From: Membranipora membranacea
Lineage: Eukaryota; Bryozoa; Gymnolaemata; Cheilostomatida; Membraniporidae
Assembly: GCA_914767715.1 (NCBI GenBank)
Contig: OU612065.1
Coordinates: 15,686,001 to 15,750,000 of the forward strand
Length of the DNA: 64,000 nt
Reading direction: 5' to 3'
Made by a program: the position numbers and the translations under genes
Notes under the pieces: generated by a model
The model's input: only the letters and a program-made list of their open reading frames with translations
The model's database searches: none
Told to the model about the DNA's origin: nothing
Shown: positions 56,101 through 64,000 of the stretch, one piece after another
Layout: each line of letters starts with the position of its first letter
Position numbering within the stretch: the first letter of the stretch is position 1

Positions 56101-59100
56101 TCCCTGATAAAAATGAAATAAATTCAAAGTTATTTGAAAGACACCACAGATGCGGTATGAGAATCCCTTCTTCATATTGCATGACACTGCGGGCGAATGC
56201 GTAGTCAAGATTTTAATTCCTGAATTAATCCAAACATCCTCGTCTGAATTTCAGGGATCCATCTCAGACCATTGACTCAACCGCTCTGAAGGCTAACTGC
56301 CTGGGTAAATACGGAGCACCTGTCTCTCCTTGGATAATACTCGGAGGCTATGACGGTATGTTTGATGGCTTATTTATATAATTATAAATCCTGACTTCTG
56401 ACATAGATAAACACCTCAAATAAAACGCAATACTCTTGGTATTTAATACATATATACACACACAAATAATAATGTGTCCTGAATCACAGCCTGACCCCCA
56501 GTAGATAAGCTGCGCCAATATTTGTTTTAAGTAATCCTAGAAAATGTTTCTAATTCTGAACCCGATTGAATGGTCAAACGTCTTGTTATCAGTGACATAT
56601 ATAATGTCCCCTCTGCGAGGTCAGGATGATATGTCTTATCAGTATGGTCATGTGATCGTACGATCAATCTCTCCGCCTATATATGCTTTCGCTCGAGTCA
56701 TGTTCAGCTTGGTTGATATTCACAGTCAGATGTATGATTTAATACAACGAAATTGCAAAAAGGTGGACACTATTTGTCAAAGAATTGTAACTGATTTTTT
56801 ACCAACTAAACTCACCTGCCCCTGCTTTTTTATATAAAATCATCGCATATGCTTATTTAGTGTTATCTAGAGGCGAACACATTTCCTCTCTTCAATATTG
56901 ATAAAGTCATGCAGAGGATAATCTTCAAAACTTGAATTTTTTACAGGAAATGAGTATATGAATGCCACAGCAGTGGTCATCACCTTCACGGTTAACAACT
57001 ACCACGATCAAAATGATCCAGGGCTGGCTAAAGCAATGGCCTGGGAGACAAAATTTATCGAATATGTTGAGGATTATGTTGCCAATAAGGCTGAAAAAAA
57101 TGGCATGACAATAGCCTATTCATCCGAGGTAAGCCAGCAAAATGTTTGATGTGCATGTCAGATATGTCTGAAATGGGATATACAAAAGAGTTATTTTATT
57201 TCTCATGGGCTACCATGTCAGTATTAGACTGAATTTTCATATTGCCTTTGGTCATTGATATGAATTTATATAATATATAAATAATATATACAAAATATGT
57301 ATAATTTATATAAATATATCAGTACCTTGGGTGCAGGATAAACTGAGCTTCAAGTTAGTTAGATGAAATGATTTAGAAGAGATACAATGAACAGATGTAT
57401 AGACACAGGCCAGCATAAATATCACACTTATTTTTTTATTAGCCATACAGGTTTTCCTGCCATTATCAAGTTTTATCGTCGCTTATACTTAAAGATATAC
57501 TGACTCTTCATGATTTGGTTTGGTTTTGTGTCTATCCTTCATGTTCTTACTGTGTTACAGAGATCCATTCAGGATGAGATTGGCCGAGCCAGTAAATCTG
57601 ATGTAGCCACCATAGCTATCAGCTATTTATGTATGTTTGCTTACATCGCGTTCGCTCTCGGTGATTGGTTCCCATGCTGCCTCCCACAAGTCCTGGTAAG
57701 TTTCTGTGTAGTCATTGTGGTGGGTAGAGAAAGTGGGACAATGTTTTTGTTGTGAATTTGTTATGAATATCATTATCAAATTTTAATCTAATATAGATTT
57801 ATATATCTAATTCGCAGGATCCAAGGTTGGAAGTCAGAAATATAAGGATGGCTTGAAAAAAATCAGTGATATATAATGCTCCCTAGTTCCTATTTGTCTT
57901 ATGCTTATTTATTGGGATATTGGATGGCCGTTAACTTTGTGTTAGTATTTGTTCCACTGCTGCTGCTCACTTTTTTATTTGATTTTTCTACAGGTACAGC
58001 AGAAGTTTTCTCTGGGTTTGGGTGGAGTATTCATTGTACTGGTGTCAGTAACTAGCTCTATAGGACTCAACTCCTACTTGGGATTCCCTCTTACACTCAT
58101 TGTACTAGAAGTTGTCCCCTTCCTTGTGCTGGCTGTCGGAACTGACAATATCTTCATCCTCATTGGTGCCCTGAGCGTATGTGTATAATTATCATCAACA
58201 TTGTATTGTTTTCCCTTGACTTTATCCACCTGTATGTCCGTGTTCCCTAGTGATAATTTGAGCACAATTTACGGAGTTTGCCCTCGCCTTTAATTGACCT
58301 CACAATCTTAGAATGTGGGCCTTTTTATCATGCACCTTGAAAAGATACTGCAGTAAGATAACAATTGTAAGGAAGTAGCTTTCCCTTCAATTACAGTTCT
58401 ATATTAGCCCACCATTCAGAGCTAGTCGTGTTAATATTAGATTGTCCTTCCTAATGTTGTTGATTCATAAACACTTTTAATAACTGTACACAATCCATAC
58501 TGTACAAGCTGTTCATAAATATATTTTTCAGAGAGATCAGAGACGTACCTATGAAACCAGAGAAGAGCAGATTGGACGGGTTCTCGGTAAAATCGGGCCT
58601 AGCATGATGTTGACCAGCTTTACAGAAGTGTGCGCTTTCTTCTTAGGTAAGATTTTAGTAAAACCATATAACAATGATTTAAGTGTAGAAGGCTTTATGT
58701 GACAACATTCTCCAGGTCCAAATCAGATTATGTACCTACCATATAACCATGCTGTGCCTCATAAATTAACTCTAGCAGATCCCTGTAACTATAGATTTTT
58801 TATGCTTAGTAGATTTTCTCAGTCTCTTATATTTGTTCTGCCTGCTTACTATTTGACAGGAGCACTGACGGACATGCCTGCCGTGAGAACATTCGCCTTC
58901 TACTCAGCGTTCGCTGTACTCATTGACTTTCTCCTACAGATCACGTGTTTGGTTAGCTTGATAAGCCTCGATATGAAGCGTAGTGAGGTATGTACAATCT
59001 CTCAGCAACCTTTTCAAGGTCACATACCCTGCCCTCTGTGTTATCTGTCATTATGATATATTGATGAACCCTAAATGAGCGGCACAATGTATAACATGGA

Positions 59101-59675
59101 TAATTACCTCCACATGTACTGTGGTATCTGTGCTGGGCTCACGACTCTATCACATTCATTCAGCATATCAGTTTTTATCTGGCCAATACATCAAAAGTAA
59201 TGGATAGAAAATCCGCAACAGGCAACCAATCATAGTGCTGTTCACTCACTCACTCACTCACTCACTCACTCACTCACTCACTCACTCACTCACTCACTCA
59301 CTCACTCACTCACTCACTCACTCACTCACTCACTCACTCACTCACTCACTCACTGTACCTCACCCATCATGCAAATATGGTAATAGCTGATTTTATGTGT
59401 TTTTATCCTGTTTTAAGGCCAGTAGAGCGGATGTTGCTTGTTGTGTGAAAATACCAAAGGATGAGAATCAGCCGATACCCGAGGGGATCCTCTATGTGTT
59501 CTTCAAAGACTGGTACGCCCCTGCTCTCCTCACCGACTGGGTCCGCACCATAGTGGTAAGGTTGAGTTACGACTAGATATCACCATTATCTATTAGCCTG
59601 ATATGATTATTTTTGGATATGGTATATTTTTGCACATCAGGGAGAAAATCTGTGAATGATCGTAAATGCAGCTTA

Positions 59676-59715
<40 letters not shown>

Positions 59716-59787
59716 CATTATCCCATGCTCAGCATTTTGTCCTGTACTCAATTATACACATATATATATGTATATAATCTATATAAA

Positions 59788-59818
<31 letters not shown>

Positions 59819-62800
59819 TTGATTTACTTATTGAGGTCAAAAGCCATGGCAGCCATTGCTTTGATTAATGATGGTTATACCACAAAAGTGTTTTTCCTCC
59901 AATCTGTCAATCTATTGTACTTTGTAGATGTTCCTATTTGCCCTGTGGGCGTGTTTCTGCCTGGCAGTGTGCAACAAGCTCTCTCTAGGACTGGATCAGA
60001 CTCTGTCTATGCCCAGTGACTCTTTTATCATTGACTATCTCAACTCAGTTAACAGCATTCTCTCTACTGGTAAGACAATGTTACAAGTACATTATACTCT
60101 CATGTGGTTACAGATCAATGAATCGATAACCCCAAAGTTATATATGTCACATGATAATTTGTGCATACAAAGGTAAAAACTTGACACCGATACCAAAAGT
60201 CTGAAATGTTAAACAGCTAGACAGAGCTGTGCCGGAATGAATTGTTATATATAGCAGATACACAATATATCGGTGTTTCTTGGCTCACCGCCAATTGAGT
60301 AGGTGGAGACTGTGTCAAGTAGCATTACAGACTATCATCTACACATCTAGTAGCTATTTTGCAGGATTACAGGTTGTATACACATGTGTGTTTTGCAGGT
60401 GCCCCTCTCTATTTTGTTGTGAAGCCTGGATTGGACTACTCAGTACCCTCTGAACAGAATATAGTATGTGGATCTGCTGGATGTCCATTTGATTCCCTCT
60501 CAGGACAAATATATCAGGCTGCAACACAGTCCAATGGGTGAGTGATTTTATCTGTCATAGACCTGATCTCATAATGTCAGATATTTCAGTAATAGTGTAA
60601 GGTTGTGACGGTTATGTTAAAAATCGCTGATACTTATGACTCTCCAAACTCAGCCTTGTCAGCAGCTCTTAATAATCATGTGGACAAAATTTGACATTCA
60701 AATTATGAACCCCCATTATTGGTGCACTGAGTTAAGTGATTGTATCAGTTCCTTACATGACATTAGTTGTTTTACTTTTTTCTAGAACATACATAGCCCA
60801 CCCAGCCTCTAACTGGATAGATGATTATATCTCATGGCTCGAGCCTTCATCCTTTGGTACTCCATGCTGTAGATACAAAACGATAAACGGCAGCAAAGTT
60901 TTCTGTCCTTCTACTGGTGAGTTGACAACTTTAGACAAGTATGATACACAGTGGCTGTGATGTACTTACCCCGTGTGGGCAATACAAGAAACAATCACTT
61001 CCTGATAGTTTCCTTCCCTTATGGAAGGCACTCTTGAATTTATTAAATATGTAAATGTGACAGAACTTTATCATAAGTAACCGCCTGACTATAACATGCT
61101 TGAGTCTTTGGGTAGTTTTTATTGTCTGTGAGCTATAAACACAAGAACTATATAACTTTTATATTTTAGATCAGGATAATCGCTGCATGAGTTGCAATAC
61201 AACCTTCACTGACAAAGCAAGACCAGATGAAAAACAGTTCCAAGAGTTCCTGCCCTGGTTTTTAAAGGACAACCCTACAGCAGTTTGTTCAAAGGGGTAA
61301 GACTGATGTAGTCATATTATGTCTATATTTTTCTGTCAGGGGATTTAGAATGCCTTTTTTGAGTAATTTCTTTTTAAAACCATCAAAAACTCCTGATGAG
61401 AAATGTATGCAGTAGTGATATCTATGGTTTAATGTTCTATAGATTACCGCTGCTTAACATATTGAATATTAGACTATCACCACATATATCTGCATATCTA
61501 TAAGGTTTCTCATTTCATGATAATTTTGACAATTAATTGCAGCCCAACTACAGCTCTTGAAGAGCCAGATTGCTTGCTATCTTCTCACATTCACGCTGCT
61601 GTTGTGTCATAATATCACAGTTATTGGCATCTCATTTGGACTGAGAAGCAAGCATCTTGCACCAAAATTATAGTCTTGAAAAGACTGGTCACCTTGGTTT
61701 CTCTTTTTCAGTGGACATGCGGCTTACGGCGGCGGAGTGGATGTTGATAACAAGACATCTCCTGATTCTCTAGTAGGAGCGACATACTACATGACCTATC
61801 ACTCTGTGCTACAAAAGGACTCACAATACATCGCTGCTCTCAACTTCTCACTCAATCTGGCAGATGATATACAGAAAACAATTAAAAATAACTGTACTAC
61901 ATGCAAAGATGTGGAGGTGTTCCCATACAGGTATGTCATCCCAGGGTGCTTTTCAGTGGTTTTTTCTGTGTCAGGTTGTATTTGTGTTTCAGCTACATGT
62001 AGCCCTGCATTAGTTTAGACGATTTGGGAAAAAGCAATATTTATAGAAACCAATTTAAAGACTATTTGCTCCAAGTTTTTTCTTGCATTTCTATGTTCCA
62101 TGTAAAGAGATGCAATGCCCACCGACACTAGACACAACTCTCTCTGGATCTATTTGATCGTGACTAAGAAATCAAATAAGACATACAGTTATAATGCAGG
62201 CAGTTAGGGGTATTGAGCATCTGTGAATGTGAGAGAATGAATCTATGTCTTTTTATTTATATGTAATCAGTATTATCAGCTTTGATTGTTCCCCTCGCTT
62301 CAGTTTCGAACTTAGCAAATTATCTCCATTTTAGCCACACACATCATGACTTTGAATCCCCAAATTAATGGTTACAGTCTGAAGAATGGTAGGACAGGTT
62401 CACCAATCAACTGAGCCAATATGGTTATGCTGTAACTGGTTTTTGAAAACCTGGTGGCGTAACTCAACAAAAGAATAAAGTTTATTATTTCATTGTTTCT
62501 CGTTGCAGTGTCTGGCACGTTTATTACGAGCAGTACTTGTATGTCTATAAGCAGACATGGCTGAATCTTGGTATCTGTTTGGCTGCTGTGTTTGGAGTAA
62601 CCTTCCTCCTGCTGGGCTGTGATGTATGGTCTGCATTCATAGCAGTCATTGTCATCGCTATGATAGTGAACAGTATGTTCGGATTAATGTACCTGTGGGA
62701 TATCAGCTTGAATGCAGTCTCTCTGGTCAATTTGGTTATGGTAGGTACTTTCCATCCTAAAAAACCTCTCAGTGCCCTATAATCTGCTTGCAAAATAAAA

Positions 62801-63877
62801 ATGTTTACATTGAACTGAAGTTTATGACCCCATTCACTAGTATCAGGTTGATAGATCTATACAGATTTACCAGAATTGTGCTGAGGTTGTTTCCAGAACC
62901 TCTATCTAAGATACCATTTGTGAAGCCAAGTAGGCTTTTGTCTATTGCTAGCTCAATTCCAATGAGGCTTACTTTTAGTGTTTGTTAGTTTGCAAACAGC
63001 TAAAAGTTGTACTATCACCAATTGGGGTAAATAGCTATTATATACATAGAGATATTATATAATAAATCTATGAGGCCACTTCAGAAGCACATAGAGATTA
63101 CCAAATATATATATTTTTTCAGACAATGGGAATAGCTGTCGAGTTTTGCTCTCACATCATCAGATCATTTGCCCTTAGCTACCAGAAAACAAGACTAGAG
63201 AGAGCTCAGAATGCACTCGCCACTATGGGCAGCTCAGTAAGTAAATACACTGTTACTTCTGCCCACATTATTCTGTTAGACTTCTCAACTATTACTATAA
63301 TACAGTGATTTTTATAATTTTTTAAAAGTGAGGAGTTGCGTTCTCTTTTTGGAGGGGAAAATACTCTGGGACCTCTTGATCAATACGTTGTTTACATCTT
63401 GAGAATGATTTTAATTGTTGTTTCTTTTTACTTTCCAGGTAATGAGCGGAATCACTCTGACTAAGATTGTCGGTATTGTGGTTCTGGCGTTTGCCGATTC
63501 AAAGATATTTGTAGTTTTCTACTTCCGAATGTACGTTGGCATTGTAACGTTTGGAATGTTACACGGTCTCGTATTCCTTCCTGTACTGCTCAGTTATATT
63601 GGTAAGTGTGTAAATATTTACTTGAGATTGGACTTTTTACAAAATTCCTCTCCATAAAAAGAGGCCATTTTGTGTTAAAATCATTGAATGTCTTAGGTTT
63701 TTGTATACCAGGAATAAATCACGGATACCGATCTAGCCTCCTATACAGAACAAAGGTAGATAATCTTTCATTTCTTTCATTTTAGGCCCTGCTGTGAATA
63801 AGGCAAGAATGGCATATCGAGAGAACGAGGATCGACAAAATCTTCTCAGTAATGAACAATACGCTGAAACTCTATAA
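50353..63877 (+). CDS. NPC1: NPC1 lysosomal cholesterol transporter, complete
   Basis: Twenty-seven exons, all GT-AG and phase-consistent, give 3,957 nt and 1,318 aa (human 1,278). Signal peptide [17 protein letters not shown] plus the start of exon 2; N-terminal sterol-binding domain; TM1; middle luminal domain that docks NPC2; five-TM sterol-sensing domain; cysteine-rich luminal domain; last TM bundle. Luminal NPC2 passes cholesterol to the N-terminal domain, and the protein moves it across the lysosomal membrane. Typical strings are [45 protein letters not shown] and [10 protein letters not shown]. The C-terminus ends [21 protein letters not shown] fits the [DE]xxxL[LI] lysosomal sorting signal, like human LLNF. 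NPC1L1 is less likely given the C-terminal tail and general similarity. Neighbour NPRL3 is divergent. Confidence 0.96.
50526..50535. promoter_or_regulatory. Perfect NRF1-type palindrome in NPC1 intron 1
   Basis: GCGCATGCGC, followed by A, matches the NRF1 consensus core. It lies 120 nt downstream of the first coding exon of NPC1 in otherwise AT-rich sequence. Binding is not demonstrated. Confidence 0.35.
54140..57128 (+). other. NPC1: NPC1 exons 7-13: TM2 and middle luminal domain
   Basis: Exons 54140-54255, 54798-54974, 55193-55328, 55605-55745, 55983-56074, 56255-56355, 56947-57128 (residues ~319-633). TM2 is [18 protein letters not shown], followed by [11 protein letters not shown] and the luminal motifs [14 protein letters not shown] and [18 protein letters not shown]. 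Vertebrate NPC2 docks on two loops of this domain. Confidence 0.92.
57561..58987 (+). other. NPC1: NPC1 exons 14-17: sterol-sensing domain
   Basis: Exons 57561-57695, 57994-58176, 58532-58646, 58860-58987 (residues ~634-820). Contains [60 protein letters not shown] and [20 protein letters not shown]. These match the five-helix sterol-sensing domain shared with HMGCR, SCAP and Patched. Confidence 0.94.
59242..59354. repeat. (TCAC)n microsatellite, about 28 copies
   Basis: Uninterrupted TCAC/CACT tetranucleotide run in the NPC1 intron before exon 59418-59555. Confidence 0.95.
59418..61930 (+). other. NPC1: NPC1 exons 18-23: TM and cysteine-rich luminal domain
   Basis: Exons 59418-59555, 59928-60069, 60399-60537, 60786-60916, 61170-61296, 61712-61930 (residues ~821-1,118). 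Motifs are [68 protein letters not shown] and [18 protein letters not shown]. The introns hold a long TCAC microsatellite and TA runs. Confidence 0.92.
59679..59819. repeat. TA dinucleotide microsatellites
   Basis: Pure TA run at 59679-59713 and a second, interrupted TA-rich run at about 59757-59819, in the NPC1 intron before exon 59928-60069. Confidence 0.9.
62509..63877 (+). other. NPC1: NPC1 exons 24-27: C-terminal TM bundle and sorting tail
   Basis: Exons 62509-62740, 63123-63236, 63439-63601, 63786-63877 (residues ~1,119-1,318). Motifs are [40 protein letters not shown] and [20 protein letters not shown]. The tail after PAVNKAR is hydrophilic with DRQNLL near the end. About 120 nt of 3' flank remain in the window; no AATAAA seen in it. 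Confidence 0.93.
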
Positions 63878-64000
63878 GGGTATATAGTGTATATAGGGTA
63901 TATATAATAGGGGTTCTATTTTTTAGGAATTTTTACTCGCCTCTTAGGCAAAATTAATTGGATTTTAGTATGATAGTCGGTGCTGTATACTTCTCAGAGC

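Overview
This is animal genomic DNA: AT-rich, intron-dense, canonical GT-AG introns throughout, with invertebrate-like low-copy repeats (a tRNA-derived SINE, a TA-flanked palindromic MITE, mini- and microsatellites). The protein families and intron density point to an invertebrate metazoan; the phylum cannot be fixed from the window. There is no sign of bacterial or viral gene content. All exon models were built by hand from splice sites, reading phase and remembered protein families. Nothing was aligned by computer.

Layout. (1) 1-23,587, minus strand: a WDFY3/Alfy (Drosophila blue cheese) orthologue, 43 coding exons in the window, read from its first ATG into the WD40 repeats. It leaves the window at position 1, so the rest of the WD40 propeller and the expected FYVE finger are missing. 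(2) 23,640-26,922: intergenic region between divergent genes, with nested palindromes carrying NRF1-like sites and a tRNA-derived SINE. (3) 26,923-34,967, plus strand: a complete, mostly disordered protein of about 924 residues. Its C-terminal motifs look like the MISP / AKAP2 C-terminal family, and a candidate PKA-RII docking helix lies just before that region. A palindromic MITE sits in one of its introns. (4) 36,335-38,794, minus strand: a complete five-exon gene for a 174-residue secreted cysteine-containing protein that I do not recognise. (5) 41,115-49,034, minus strand: complete NPRL3, a GATOR1 subunit (13 exons, 548 aa). (6) 50,353-63,877, plus strand: complete NPC1 (27 exons, 1,318 aa).

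How the genes relate. WDFY3 (selective macroautophagy), NPRL3 (lysosome-surface nutrient sensing through Rag GTPases and TORC1) and NPC1 (lysosomal cholesterol export) all act on the autophagy-lysosome axis. NPRL3 and NPC1 are head to head across about 1.3 kb, which allows a shared regulatory region. WDFY3 and the MISP/AKAP2-like gene are also head to head. The clustering may be chance; shared regulation is an inference.

The best candidates for something undescribed are the orphan secreted protein, the extra in-frame 48-nt exon in WDFY3, the RII-helix candidate in the MISP-like protein, and the structured repeats between genes.
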